Source: Silvania hatchlandensis (GTDB taxonomy: Bacteria > Pseudomonadota > Gammaproteobacteria > Enterobacterales > Enterobacteriaceae). Taken from it: DNA of 64,000 nt. A model generated the notes under the pieces. The model was not told where the DNA came from and made no database searches. It saw only the letters and a list, made by a program, of their open reading frames with translations. The stretch lies in contig NZ_JAMGZK010000042.1 in the NCBI RefSeq assembly GCF_025564065.1, positions 1 through 64,000 on the forward strand. Reading direction: 5' to 3'. Shown here piece after piece: positions 19,432-27,982 of this stretch. The position numbers and the translations under genes are program-made. The first letter of the stretch is position 1; each line of letters starts with the position of its first letter.

Positions 19432-20307
19432 ATGCGCTACTCACCCGAAGCGTTAACCGCGTTTGTTGAAACGGTGGCGGCAGGCTCTTTCTCCGCTGCC
19501 GCTCGCCGCCTGCGTAAAAGCCAGTCCACTATCAGCACTGCCATCGCCCATCTGGAAGACGATCTCGGCTTTGCGCTGTTCGATCGCAGCGCCCGCCAGC
19601 CGGTGCTCACTGCCCAGGGCAAGCAGGTGCTGGGCTACGTTCAGTCGATCCTGGCGGCCAGCGCGCGGCTGGATGAGCTGGCGGTGTCGCTCAGCGAAGA
19701 GACCGAAGCGCGGCTGACCTTTGTGCTGTCGGATACGCTGCACCCGGATGTACTGGAAGATCTGCTGTTCCGCTTTGATGAGCGCTTTCCCCACACCGAA
19801 TTCGAATGCCTGGTCGGCGAAGAAGAAGATGTCATCGACCTGCTGCAAAAAGGGCGGGCGCACATCGGCCTGACCGAGGCGCGGGAAAGTTATCCCACCG
19901 ACATCGCTGCGATCCGCCTGCCGATGCAGACCCATATGGCGATTTATACTTCGGTGGGCCATCCGCTGGCGGCGCAAAGGCAGACAGCAGCCGATGAACT
20001 GCACGGCTGGCGCGAGCTGCGGCTGAACACCTATATGGAACGCGAGCCGGTGCTGGCGCAGGGGCCAGTGTGGTCGGCGCCCAACTATCTGATGCTGCTC
20101 AGCATGGCGGTGCAGGGCTTCGGCTGGTGCGCGCTGCCCTGCGCGCTGGTGGAGGAGTTTGCCCCGACAAAAACGCTGGTGCAGCTCAACGTGCCGGGCT
20201 GGCCGCGATCGGTAGCGATCGATCTGGTGTGGAATAAACGCTCCCCGCCGGGGACGGCCGGAAACTGGCTGCGGCACTATCTGCAGCACAAGGCGGATCC
20301 GTTGTGA
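19432..20307 (+). CDS. LysR-family transcriptional regulator
   Basis: A 291-residue LysR-type protein with an N-terminal winged helix (FVETVAAGSFSAAARRLRKSQ, residues about 10-30) and a C-terminal periplasmic-binding-protein-like effector domain. It is divergent from the PACE efflux gene, with about 105 nt between starts, so it most likely regulates that gene and itself. The 61-nt gap to the following cupin gene allows read-through. The inducer is unknown. Confidence 0.85.
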   Translation: MRYSPEALTAFVETVAAGSFSAAARRLRKSQSTISTAIAHLEDDLGFALFDRSARQPVLTAQGKQVLGYVQSILAASARLDELAVSLSEETEARLTFVLSDTLHPDVLEDLLFRFDERFPHTEFECLVGEEEDVIDLLQKGRAHIGLTEARESYPTDIAAIRLPMQTHMAIYTSVGHPLAAQRQTAADELHGWRELRLNTYMEREPVLAQGPVWSAPNYLMLLSMAVQGFGWCALPCALVEEFAPTKTLVQLNVPGWPRSVAIDLVWNKRSPPGTAGNWLRHYLQHKADPL

Positions 20308-20368
20308 TCAAGACCACCGTCAACACGATCTACACTTAACAACGTGTGTTGATCGACGGAGAAGACCC

Positions 20369-20896
20369 ATGGGCGCTAAAAATATGATTACGCCTCAGAC
20401 GCTGATGCTTTCAGCCCGGGACTGGATGCCGAATAATCCCCATTTGCCGGTATTGATCTATAAAGGGGCGATACCGGATGGCGATATTGCAAGCCGGTTT
20501 GAACACCGATTTGCCAATAACGGCTGGCCGCCCCAGTGGCGCAACGGGGTTTTCGACTATCACCATTACCACTCTACTGCTCATGAAGTTTTAGGTATTG
20601 CCCAGGGGGCGGCGCGCCTGCTGATGGGTGGGCCAGGAGGAGAAGTGATCGAGGTAGAAGCGGGGGACGCACTTTTATTGCCTGCGGGCACCGGGCACTG
20701 TCGTTTATCTGCAACGCGCGATTTTTTGGTGGTGGGGGCTTATCCGCCGGGGACGGATGCCGATCTGTGTAAGCAGGCTGCGACACCGGCAATGCTGGCG
20801 CGTATCGTTGCGCTTCCGTTTCCTGAGCAGGATCCGTTAAATGGATACTCGCCCGCTTTAACGCAGCACTGGAAATATCCGCCCTTCAAAGGCTGA
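20369..20896 (+). CDS. Cupin-domain protein (YjlB-like)
   Basis: A 175-residue protein with one cupin barrel. Motif 1 is in YHHYHSTAHEVLGIAQGAARL (residues about 65-85), and motif 2 is GDALLLPAGTGHCRL near residue 110. It resembles Bacillus YjlB, which has no defined reaction. A GGAGAAG Shine-Dalgarno fixes ATG 20369. It lies downstream of the LysR gene in the same direction and is convergent with the binding-protein gene (14 nt between stops). A role in detoxification or sugar metabolism is only a guess. Confidence 0.75.
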   Translation: MGAKNMITPQTLMLSARDWMPNNPHLPVLIYKGAIPDGDIASRFEHRFANNGWPPQWRNGVFDYHHYHSTAHEVLGIAQGAARLLMGGPGGEVIEVEAGDALLLPAGTGHCRLSATRDFLVVGAYPPGTDADLCKQAATPAMLARIVALPFPEQDPLNGYSPALTQHWKYPPFKG

Positions 20897-20910
20897 AGGG
20901 CGGAGTGTCA

Positions 20911-21687
20911 TTACTTGCCGGTATAAATATCGAAGCTAAAGTACTGCGAGGCGAGCTTTTTGTAGGTTCCATCGGCGAGGATCGCAGCGAGCGCGCCGTT
21001 CAACTCCTGACGCAGCTTGTCATCCTCTTTACGCAGGCCAATGGCCGCTCCGGCACCAAACAGGGCATCGTCCTGCAGCGCGCCGCCGACAAAGGCAAAC
21101 GCTTTGCCCTGCGGCTGGCTCAGGAAGCTGTATTCCGCCATCACGCCGGAGAGTACGGCCCCGTCGATACGCCCGGACTCAAGATCCCGAATCACCTGGT
21201 CAGCGCCCTGATAAGCCACCACGTTGACACCCTGGCCGCGCCACTGCTGGTTGGCATAGGTTTCCTGGGCGGAACCTTGCTCCACGCCAATCGTCTTGCC
21301 CTTCAGCTGATCGACGCTGTTGCCCGGCAGGCTATCTTTACGCGCCACCAGGAAGGCAGGGCCGCTATAAATCTTATCGCTGAAGGCAATCTGCTCTTTG
21401 CGCTTCTCGGTGATGTACATCCCGGAGAGGATGGCATCAAACTTACGCGCTTTCAGCGACGGGATAATGCCGTCGAAGTTACTTTCAACCCAGACGCATT
21501 TCGCCTGCAGCTGCTTACAGATCGCATTGCCCAGATCGATATCAAAACCGACCACCTCGCCCTGCGGATTTTTGGATTCAAAAGGGGCAAAGGTTGGATC
21601 CACGCCAAAGCGCAGCTCTTTGATCTCGCCTGCGAAAGCGGATGACGCCGCCATTAATGCCACCAGCGGTAAAAAATATTTTTTCAT
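20911..21687 (-). CDS. Periplasmic amino-acid-binding protein (family 3)
   Basis: A 258-residue solute-binding protein like ArtJ/HisJ/ArgT. It has a signal peptide ending SSAFA-GEIK, the family-3 signature GFDIDLGNAICKQL near residue 47 and the hinge region NFDGIIPSLKARKFDAILSGM. It has no neighbouring permease or ATPase gene, so it must dock on an ABC core encoded elsewhere. It is 14 nt behind an M20 amidohydrolase gene on the same strand. This suggests uptake of the amino acid or conjugate handled by that enzyme. Confidence 0.85.
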   Translation of the reverse strand: MKKYFLPLVALMAASSAFAGEIKELRFGVDPTFAPFESKNPQGEVVGFDIDLGNAICKQLQAKCVWVESNFDGIIPSLKARKFDAILSGMYITEKRKEQIAFSDKIYSGPAFLVARKDSLPGNSVDQLKGKTIGVEQGSAQETYANQQWRGQGVNVVAYQGADQVIRDLESGRIDGAVLSGVMAEYSFLSQPQGKAFAFVGGALQDDALFGAGAAIGLRKEDDKLRQELNGALAAILADGTYKKLASQYFSFDIYTGK

Positions 21688-21701
21688 TATATGTCCCTGT
21701 C

Positions 21702-22880
21702 TTAACGGCAATAGTTTTCAACTAAACGGGCAAAGAATGAGGCCCCGGTGGTGATGATTTCGTCATTAAAGTCGTAGCCAGGGTTATGCACCATGCAGCC
21801 GCCTTTTTCGCCTTTCTCCCCGTTGCCGAGTAAGAAATAGCTGCCCGGACGCTGCTGGAGCATAAAGGCGAAATCTTCGCTGCCGTTGGACGGCGAAACG
21901 CTGTCGAGGACCGCATCCTGTCCGAAGAATTCGATGGCCAGCTGGCGGGCAAACGCCGTCTGCTCTGCATCGTTCACCAGCACCGGATAGGAGTCATAGA
22001 TTTCGATTTCGCTGGTGGCCCCGTAGCTGCGGGCGGTGAAGTCGGTGATCTCCTGAATACGGCGGATCAGTAACTCGCGGATCTCTGGCTTCATTGAGCG
22101 CACCGTCAGCTCCATCACTGCGCTGTCAGGGATCACGTTAGAGGCGATACCCGCCTGGAAGGTGCCGACGGTCACCACCGCGGTCTCTCCCGGCGGCACG
22201 TTACGCGCCACAATGCTTTGCAGGGACATGATCAATGCCGCGCCGGTGACAATCGGATCGACGGTGCGTTCCGGATGGGCGCCGTGACCGCCGTAACCCT
22301 GCAGGGTAATTTTTACGGTATCGGCAGAGGCCATAAAGTTGCCTTCATAGAAGCCAAATTTACCGGTCGGCAGGTAAGGCATATTGTGCAGGGCAAAAAT
22401 ACGGTCACAGGGGAAGCGGTCAAACAGCCCCTCTTTAATCATTAAATCAGCCCCGCCAATTGCTTCTTCGGCAGGCTGGAAAATAAGGTGCACGGTGCCG
22501 TTAAACTGACAGCTGTCAGAGGCAATATATTTGGCGGCGGCCAGTAAAATAGAGGTATGACCGTCGTGACCGCAGGCGTGCATTTTACCGGGTACGGTGC
22601 TGGCCCAGGGTAAATTGGTGGCTTCGAGGATCGGCAGGGCATCCATATCGGCACGCAGGCCGATGGATTTCTTGCCATCGCCTTTGCTGAGGGAACCGAC
22701 AACGCCGGTTTTGCCAATATCCCGGGTCACCTGATATCCCCAGCCTTCAAGCTGGCGAGCGACCAGATTACTGGTATTAAACTCTTCTAGGCTTAATTCA
22801 GGATTGGCGTGTAAATAACGACGAATAGCGATGATTTCTTCTTCTGATTCTTTTATTTCTGGAATGATACAGTCGGACAT
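21702..22880 (-). CDS. M20-family amidohydrolase (hippurate hydrolase/aminoacylase type)
   Basis: A 392-residue cytoplasmic metallohydrolase that would release an amino acid from an N-acyl conjugate. Metal and catalytic motifs are present: MHACGHDGHTSILL (residues about 96-109), FQPAEEAIGGADLMI near 133, HNMPY near 162 and GSEDFAFML near 332. It is first in a two-gene unit with the downstream amino-acid-binding protein and is divergent from yqeF across about 215 nt. HipO/AbgB-like activity is likely, but the acyl group cannot be told from sequence. Confidence 0.85.
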   Translation of the reverse strand: MSDCIIPEIKESEEEIIAIRRYLHANPELSLEEFNTSNLVARQLEGWGYQVTRDIGKTGVVGSLSKGDGKKSIGLRADMDALPILEATNLPWASTVPGKMHACGHDGHTSILLAAAKYIASDSCQFNGTVHLIFQPAEEAIGGADLMIKEGLFDRFPCDRIFALHNMPYLPTGKFGFYEGNFMASADTVKITLQGYGGHGAHPERTVDPIVTGAALIMSLQSIVARNVPPGETAVVTVGTFQAGIASNVIPDSAVMELTVRSMKPEIRELLIRRIQEITDFTARSYGATSEIEIYDSYPVLVNDAEQTAFARQLAIEFFGQDAVLDSVSPSNGSEDFAFMLQQRPGSYFLLGNGEKGEKGGCMVHNPGYDFNDEIITTGASFFARLVENYCR

Positions 22881-23095
22881 TTGTTACTCCAGTGTAAACG
22901 CGTGTTTGCATCTCTTAACTTATCGTTAAGGCGTGATAAAGCAAACACTCTCGCCAATAAAATAAAGCCGTACCTCTCATGCCGCTTCGCCGACGGCGGA
23001 ACCTTTGTGATAAAACTCACTTATTTTAAACAATTACACAAATTGTTGATAACAATCCTCTACTATGTCCGGTGTCATTTTGCGCAGAGGTAGAG

Positions 23096-24274
23096 ATGAA
23101 AGAGGTGGTGATAGTGGGTGCCTTGCGCACCGCCATCGGCTGTTTCCAGGGGGCGCTGGCGGGTCACTCGGCAGTCGATCTCGGCAGCGTGGTGCTCCGG
23201 GCGCTGGTGGAGCGCAGCGGGATCGAAGCACACGAGATCGACGAGGTGATTCTGGGCCAGGTGCTGACAGCAGGCGCCGGGCAAAACCCTGCCCGCCAGG
23301 CCGCGCTGAAAGGCGGACTGCCTAACACCGTCTCTGCCATTACCATTAACGACGTCTGCGGATCCGGCCTGAAGGCGCTGCACCTGGCGACGCAGGCGAT
23401 CCAGTGCGGGGAAGCGGATGTGGTCATTGCCGGGGGCCAGGAGAACATGAGCCGCGCCCCGCATGTCCTGACCGACAGCCGCACCGGGGCGCAGCTCGGC
23501 AACAGCCAGCTGATCGACAGCCTGGTACACGACGGTTTATGGGATGCGTTCAACGATTACCATATGGGCGTCACGGCCGAAAACCTGGCGCGGGAATATG
23601 GCATCACCCGCGAGCTGCAGGATGCTTATGCCCTGAGCTCGCAGCATAAAGCGCGTGCTGCCATCGATTCGGGTCGCTTTCGCGATGAGATCGTGCCGGT
23701 GAGTGCGCAAAAGCCGGGTGGCGAGGCTCAGCTGGTAGATACCGATGAGCAGCCGCGCACGGATGCCAGCGCCGAAGGGCTGGCGCTGCTGAACCCGGCC
23801 TTTGAACTGACCGGCTCGGTGACTGCCGGCAACGCCTCTTCTATTAATGACGGGGCAGCCGCAGTGATGATGATGAGCGAAAGCAAAGCCGAAGCGCTGA
23901 ATTTACCGGTGCTGGCGCGCATCAAAGCTTTCGCCAGCGTCGGGGTGGATCCGGCCTTAATGGGGATCGCCCCGGTGTATGCAACCCGCCGCTGTCTGGA
24001 GCGGGCAGGCTGGCAGCTGGCGGATGTTGATCTGATTGAAGTGAATGAAGCCTTTGCCGCACAGGCGCTGTCGGTGGGCAAAATGCTGGAGTGGGATGAA
24101 CGCCGGGTGAACGTTAACGGCGGAGCCATTGCCCTGGGGCATCCGATCGGCGCATCAGGGTGCAGGATCCTCGTTTCACTGGTGCATGAGATGATAAAAC
24201 GCGATGCCCGCAAAGGGCTGGCGACGCTGTGTATTGGCGGCGGGCAGGGCGTGGCGCTGGCAATAGAACGATAA
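23096..24274 (+). CDS. yqeF: Acetyl-CoA acetyltransferase YqeF
   Basis: A 392-residue thiolase that condenses or cleaves acetoacetyl-CoA. The acylated Cys lies in INDVCGSGLKALHLA near residue 88. His sits in GGAIALGHPIGASGCRIL near 348, and the second Cys is in TLCIGGGQG near 378. It is closer to E. coli YqeF than to AtoB. An upstream in-frame ATG would add eight residues; AGAGGTAGAG before ATG 23096 supports the chosen start. A rho-independent terminator follows. Confidence 0.94.
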   Translation: MKEVVIVGALRTAIGCFQGALAGHSAVDLGSVVLRALVERSGIEAHEIDEVILGQVLTAGAGQNPARQAALKGGLPNTVSAITINDVCGSGLKALHLATQAIQCGEADVVIAGGQENMSRAPHVLTDSRTGAQLGNSQLIDSLVHDGLWDAFNDYHMGVTAENLAREYGITRELQDAYALSSQHKARAAIDSGRFRDEIVPVSAQKPGGEAQLVDTDEQPRTDASAEGLALLNPAFELTGSVTAGNASSINDGAAAVMMMSESKAEALNLPVLARIKAFASVGVDPALMGIAPVYATRRCLERAGWQLADVDLIEVNEAFAAQALSVGKMLEWDERRVNVNGGAIALGHPIGASGCRILVSLVHEMIKRDARKGLATLCIGGGQGVALAIER

Positions 24275-24297
24275 TTTTCGTTGATATACATCAAAAT

Positions 24298-24330
24298 ATA
24301 AGCCTCCATTTATGGAGGCTTATTCTTTTG
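24298..24330 (+). terminator. yqeF terminator
   Basis: AAGCCTCCA (24300-24308) and TGGAGGCTT (24313-24321) form a perfect stem around TTTA. A T-rich tail follows, and the hairpin starts about 25 nt past the yqeF stop. Confidence 0.85.
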
Positions 24331-24599
24331 TGACTCCTGTCATATTTTTACCTCTCTCAGTACATTCTTAAGATTTCTATTCATTCTAAACGTAATCACT
24401 CTCATTTGAATAATGGATTTGTGTGATCGCGATCGTTTTAATCCCCCTTAAGACCCCTCTTTTGTTGATGACAGTCACGCCCTGCCTTGCCAAAAAAAAT
24501 GAAACAAATAATTTCGATCAGGATCACTAAAATTACGTTTATTAAAAAATAAAATGCAGTTCCATAAAAACGAAACGTAATTTTAATTGAGGGTTTTTC
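24331..24599 (+). promoter_or_regulatory. kdgM upstream region with inverted repeats
   Basis: This AT-rich leader of kdgM has no gene. A 13-bp sequence, TAAAATTACGTTT, occurs at 24528-24540 and in inverted form at 24573-24585, just before the ribosome-binding region. The right copy contains GAAACGTAATTTT, a weak match to the KdgR operator. A second GAAAC..TTTC dyad lies at 24501-24515 with spacing 2 nt longer than the operator. TGTGATCGCGATCG at about 24421 is half of a CRP site. These are plausible control sites for a pectin-inducible porin, read by eye only. Confidence 0.5.
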
Positions 24600-25283
24600 A
24601 TGTTTAAGAAATCTCTGGTCCTCGCTTCACTTATTGGCGCATCTTTCGCAGCTCAAGCTGTAACCGTCGATCTGCGTCACGAATACATCGATACTGGCAC
24701 CAACGCCGACCGCGTGTCGGTATCGCATCGTTTTGATAATGGTTTTGGCTTCTCTGTCGAAGCTAAATGGAAATCGGGTGGCGATAAAACTGACCAGCCG
24801 TTCTCAGATATGGTAGGTAACGGCCACGAAGATCAGATCAGCTGGCGCTGGAAAGCAGATAAAAATATCTCTCTGACTCCGGGCTTTACGGTAGAAAGTA
24901 AAGAGAGCAATACGATTTATAAACCCTTCCTGCAAGCGCAATACAGCTTCGACAATGGTTTCTACATTTCCGGTCGTTACCGCTATGAATACACCCGTTA
25001 TCCTTCTACTCCTGACAGAGAAGATGACAAAGTTAACCGCGGCGATGCGTGGGTAGGTTGGGTGATGGGCGACTTCCGTACCGAGCTGAACTATGTTTAC
25101 GCGAAAAGTTCCGAAGGCAACATCCGTAATAACAACAAAGATTACTCCCAGGAATATAACGTCAAGCTGGCGTACAAACTGGATAAAAACTGGTCCCCGT
25201 ATACCGAAGTGGGTAACGTGGGTGTGAAAACCACCGACGAGCGTCAAACCCGTTTCCGTGTCGGCGTAGCGTATTCCTTCTAA
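24600..25283 (+). CDS. kdgM: KdgM-family oligogalacturonate porin
   Basis: A 227-residue outer-membrane channel of the KdgM/NanC family. It has a signal peptide ending AAQA-VTVD, followed by a 12-strand beta-barrel pattern with many basic and aromatic residues (RYRYEYTRYP) and a terminal Phe (VGVAYSF). The conserved N-terminal VDLRHEY motif is present. It admits acidic oligogalacturonides through the outer membrane. Location beside ogl and kduID supports pectin-fragment specificity over sialic acid. It is absent from this position in K-12. A strong terminator follows. Confidence 0.92.
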   Translation: MFKKSLVLASLIGASFAAQAVTVDLRHEYIDTGTNADRVSVSHRFDNGFGFSVEAKWKSGGDKTDQPFSDMVGNGHEDQISWRWKADKNISLTPGFTVESKESNTIYKPFLQAQYSFDNGFYISGRYRYEYTRYPSTPDREDDKVNRGDAWVGWVMGDFRTELNYVYAKSSEGNIRNNNKDYSQEYNVKLAYKLDKNWSPYTEVGNVGVKTTDERQTRFRVGVAYSF

Positions 25284-25308
25284 TAAAAAGTCATACCTCT
25301 CCGGGATT

Positions 25309-25336
25309 AACCGGCTCAGATGAGCCGGTTTTTTTT
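25309..25336 (+). terminator. kdgM terminator
   Basis: AACCGGCTCA and TGAGCCGGTT form a perfect 10-bp stem with a GA spacer, followed by a T-run. It begins about 25 nt after the kdgM stop. Confidence 0.92.
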
Positions 25337-25396
25337 ATGCCCGCAATATATGCCCTTCCTGGTACTGTCTTCATTATTTGTCAGGGAGCGCGGGCC

Positions 25397-25423
25397 AAAA
25401 AAAAGCCCTCCATAAAGGAGGGC
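25397..25423 (-). terminator. ogl terminator (leftward)
   Basis: GCCCTCC (25405-25411) pairs with GGAGGGC (25417-25423). The A-run at 25397-25404 becomes a U-run in leftward transcripts ending ogl. Confidence 0.88.
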
Positions 25424-25452
25424 AAGGCCAGTTACAGAAACACAAACTTTTA

Positions 25453-26628
25453 TTACTCACGCAACAGTTCAGGTTGCTCAGGAAGTTTCGCGATATAGAG
25501 CGCAGGCTTGCCGTCTTTATCGGAACTAAACAGAACCGCTTTATCATCCGGGGTAAAGGATGGATGCGGATGGGTCACCTGGCGGCTATTGGCCACCGTT
25601 GCCCAGGAGGTATCGTGACGGGCGATGCGGAAGTAAGCTTCCTTCGCCACATCGAAGGCGTACAAATACGGGTCGTTATCGATGGTGTAACCGCTGGTGT
25701 CTTTCACATCCACCGGCGTACCGGAACCATCGCCCACCAGCATCGTGCCGTCGAAGTTACTCATCAGGTGAGAACAGGCTGGCATCTGCATAACGGCTTT
25801 GTTGACACCGGTATCCGGATTGAAACTGTAAATAGTGCGACCTTGCTGACCCTTCAGGTACGAAACATACATCAGCGATGAGCCGTTCGGCACCCAGAAT
25901 TCATGGGTGCAGCTTTCACCTTCCGCGTGCTCTTTCACTTTACGCACGTTGCTACCGTCTTCATTCACCATCCACATGCGCGCGTCGACCAGATCGTGCG
26001 GGCCTTCATGGCAGAACGCGACGGTGCTGTCGTCAAACGGACGGTAGATCGGGTGGCCGAGCCAGTTTTTCTCTTCGTGGATCACGCTGCTTTCACCGGT
26101 CTGCAGATCTACGCGCAGCAGACGACAGTGCGGGCCTTTATGGAAGAAGTCGTGGAAGATTTTCCAGTCGTTCAGCGGCGTCCAGTCGCTTTTCGCAATT
26201 TCGATCCCCACCAGCTTGGTGCAGTCGCTGTTTGCCACCCAGGTGCCATAGCCGACCCACTCATCGCTGACGCGATACACTTCGCGCTCAACCAGAGTGG
26301 TGAGATTGACTTCCAGCAGGGTGCGATCATTCTTAACGTAGTAGAGCGATTTATCATCCGGGGACAGGAAGCCGCCAAAAGTGTTGTCGCCTGAGCCTTC
26401 GGTCAACTGCACCGCTTCAGCTTTATTCACGTCGAGAAGATAGTAGTTCCAGTGACCGTCGAATTCCCCGGCGAAAAGCAGATGGCTGCCATCGTTAAAA
26501 AAACACTTCTGATAGAAGTAGTTACGGTGACAGGTTACTTCAGGGGGGGTCAGGCGGGTAATTTCCACGCCTGTATCCGGATCGCGGCTGACGTCATAGT
26601 TCAGTTTGACCCGCATACCTTTTGCCAT
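25453..26628 (-). CDS. ogl: Oligogalacturonate lyase, copy 1
   Basis: A 391-residue cytoplasmic lyase (polysaccharide lyase family 22) with a seven-bladed propeller. It splits di- and short unsaturated galacturonides to 5-keto-4-deoxyuronate-type monomers. Residues expected for the Mn site and catalysis are present: His in CTHEFWVPNGSS, His in CSHLMSN, and the Gln and two His of RQVTHPHPSF. The N-terminus (CHRNYFYQKCF) is also typical. A KdgR-like palindrome lies at 26713-26727, about 90 nt upstream. It is divergent from kduI across 455 nt. A second, diverged copy is at 30959-32086. Confidence 0.94.
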   Translation of the reverse strand: MAKGMRVKLNYDVSRDPDTGVEITRLTPPEVTCHRNYFYQKCFFNDGSHLLFAGEFDGHWNYYLLDVNKAEAVQLTEGSGDNTFGGFLSPDDKSLYYVKNDRTLLEVNLTTLVEREVYRVSDEWVGYGTWVANSDCTKLVGIEIAKSDWTPLNDWKIFHDFFHKGPHCRLLRVDLQTGESSVIHEEKNWLGHPIYRPFDDSTVAFCHEGPHDLVDARMWMVNEDGSNVRKVKEHAEGESCTHEFWVPNGSSLMYVSYLKGQQGRTIYSFNPDTGVNKAVMQMPACSHLMSNFDGTMLVGDGSGTPVDVKDTSGYTIDNDPYLYAFDVAKEAYFRIARHDTSWATVANSRQVTHPHPSFTPDDKAVLFSSDKDGKPALYIAKLPEQPELLRE

Positions 26629-26712
26629 GATGCACTCCTTGAATTCGACGGCAGGGATCGCCCTGCGGTCCGATCGATAAAATATGAGTTTAAAAACTGG
26701 GTGTTAAAATAT

Positions 26713-26727
26713 CAAAACATCGTTTCA
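26713..26727. promoter_or_regulatory. KdgR operator candidate at ogl
   Basis: CAAAACATCGTTTCA matches the KdgR palindrome TGAAACnnnGTTTCA in all but the first two positions. It lies about 90 nt upstream of the ogl start. Confidence 0.65.
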
Positions 26728-26957
26728 ATGTGTGTGACTGGTGGCGCACTTCTGAAGGAAAAGCCAGTCTTCAGCGGAATGTTTTTTAGCAGACTTCGTA
26801 AAAGTGTTCCCCAATGACATTTTTGATGATTTTTATAAGATACTGTTTTTAATTGTGATTTTAAGCTACCCATTAAGTATCAATCGTGGAGGCTGTTCGT
26901 CAATCCCCTAACAATCGTGATCCGAACTGCATTTTTGACAATAACAAACAGAAAAAG

Positions 26958-26972
26958 TGAAACAACGTTTTA
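26958..26972. promoter_or_regulatory. KdgR operator candidate at kduI
   Basis: TGAAACAACGTTTTA matches TGAAACnnnGTTTCA with one mismatch. It lies about 110 nt upstream of kduI. Confidence 0.65.
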
Positions 26973-27024
26973 AATGTAATTGAAAACCTATTTCACAGCA
27001 GATAATATGTGTCCATCAAGAAAA

Positions 27025-27039
27025 CGGAACGTCGTTTTG
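27025..27039. promoter_or_regulatory. Second, weaker KdgR-like site at kduI
   Basis: CGGAACGTCGTTTTG keeps the GAAC and GTTT cores of the KdgR palindrome with several mismatches. It lies about 45 nt before the kduI start, where a repressor would overlap the transcription start. Confidence 0.4.
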
Positions 27040-27083
27040 TAAATTATCCTGGTCGTTAAGGCCGATTAATTCTGGAGGTTAAT

Positions 27084-27920
27084 GTGGAAGTCAGACAAAG
27101 CATCCACAGTGCGCATGCGAAAACGCTGGATACCCAGGGGCTGCGTAATGAGTTTTTAGTCGAGAAAGTGTTTGTCGCGGATGAGTACACCATGGTGTAC
27201 AGCCACATTGACCGCATCATTGTCGGCGGCATCATGCCGGTGGCCAAAACGGTTTCTGTCGGTGGCGAAGTGGGCAAACAGCTTGGCGTCAGCTTCTTCC
27301 TGGAGCGTCGCGAGCTGGGTGTGATTAATATCGGCGGCCCGGGCACCATCACCGTTGACGGTCAGTGCTATGAAATCGGCGCACGCGATGCCCTGTATGT
27401 GGGTAAAGGCGCGCAGGAAGTGGTCTTTGCCAGCGTCGATAGCAGCAAGCCAGCGAAGTTCTACTATAACTGCGCCCCGGCACACACCACCTATCCGACC
27501 AAAAAAGTGACCCCTGCGGATGTTTCTCCGGTCACGCTGGGTGACAACCTCACCAGCAACCGCCGCACCATCAACAAATACTTCGTTCCTGATGTGCTGG
27601 AAACCTGCCAGCTCAGCATGGGTCTGACCGAGCTGGATCCGGGCAACCTGTGGAACACCATGCCGTGCCATACCCATGAGCGCCGCATGGAAGTGTACTT
27701 CTACTTCAATATGGAAGAAGACGCCTGTGTATTCCATATGATGGGTCAGCCGCAGGAGACGCGCCATATCGTTATGCATAACGAGCAGGCGGTCATCTCC
27801 CCAAGCTGGTCAATTCACTCAGGCGTAGGTACGCGTGCCTATACCTTCATCTGGGGCATGGTTGGCGAAAACCAGGTCTTCGATGATATGGACCACGTGG
27901 CCGTCAAGGATCTGCGCTAG
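27084..27920 (+). CDS. kduI: 5-keto-4-deoxyuronate isomerase KduI
   Basis: A 278-residue zinc-dependent cupin-fold isomerase converting 5-keto-4-deoxyuronate (DKI) to 2,5-diketo-3-deoxygluconate. The metal residues are visible in [15 protein letters not shown] (residues about 195-209) and in [11 protein letters not shown] near 246. Length equals E. coli KduI. The start is GTG 27084: an overlapping ATG at 27082 is out of frame, and the N-terminus [12 protein letters not shown] is conserved. It forms an operon with kduD 62 nt downstream. Probable KdgR sites lie upstream. Both genes are in K-12 at this position. Confidence 0.95.
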   Translation: MEVRQSIHSAHAKTLDTQGLRNEFLVEKVFVADEYTMVYSHIDRIIVGGIMPVAKTVSVGGEVGKQLGVSFFLERRELGVINIGGPGTITVDGQCYEIGARDALYVGKGAQEVVFASVDSSKPAKFYYNCAPAHTTYPTKKVTPADVSPVTLGDNLTSNRRTINKYFVPDVLETCQLSMGLTELDPGNLWNTMPCHTHERRMEVYFYFNMEEDACVFHMMGQPQETRHIVMHNEQAVISPSWSIHSGVGTRAYTFIWGMVGENQVFDDMDHVAVKDLR

Positions 27921-27982
27921 TCGCGGACAGTTAAGCATAAACTTGCCTGTTCGTTCAGGCGCCGAAAGACTAAGGAACAAAA

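Larger units (their letters stand above)
26629..27083. promoter_or_regulatory. ogl / kduI divergent control region
   Basis: 455 nt without a gene between divergent ogl and kduI. It contains three KdgR-like 15-mers (26713-26727, 26958-26972 and 27025-27039, listed separately) in AT-rich DNA. A GGAGG Shine-Dalgarno precedes kduI. I saw no other element I can name. Confidence 0.6.
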
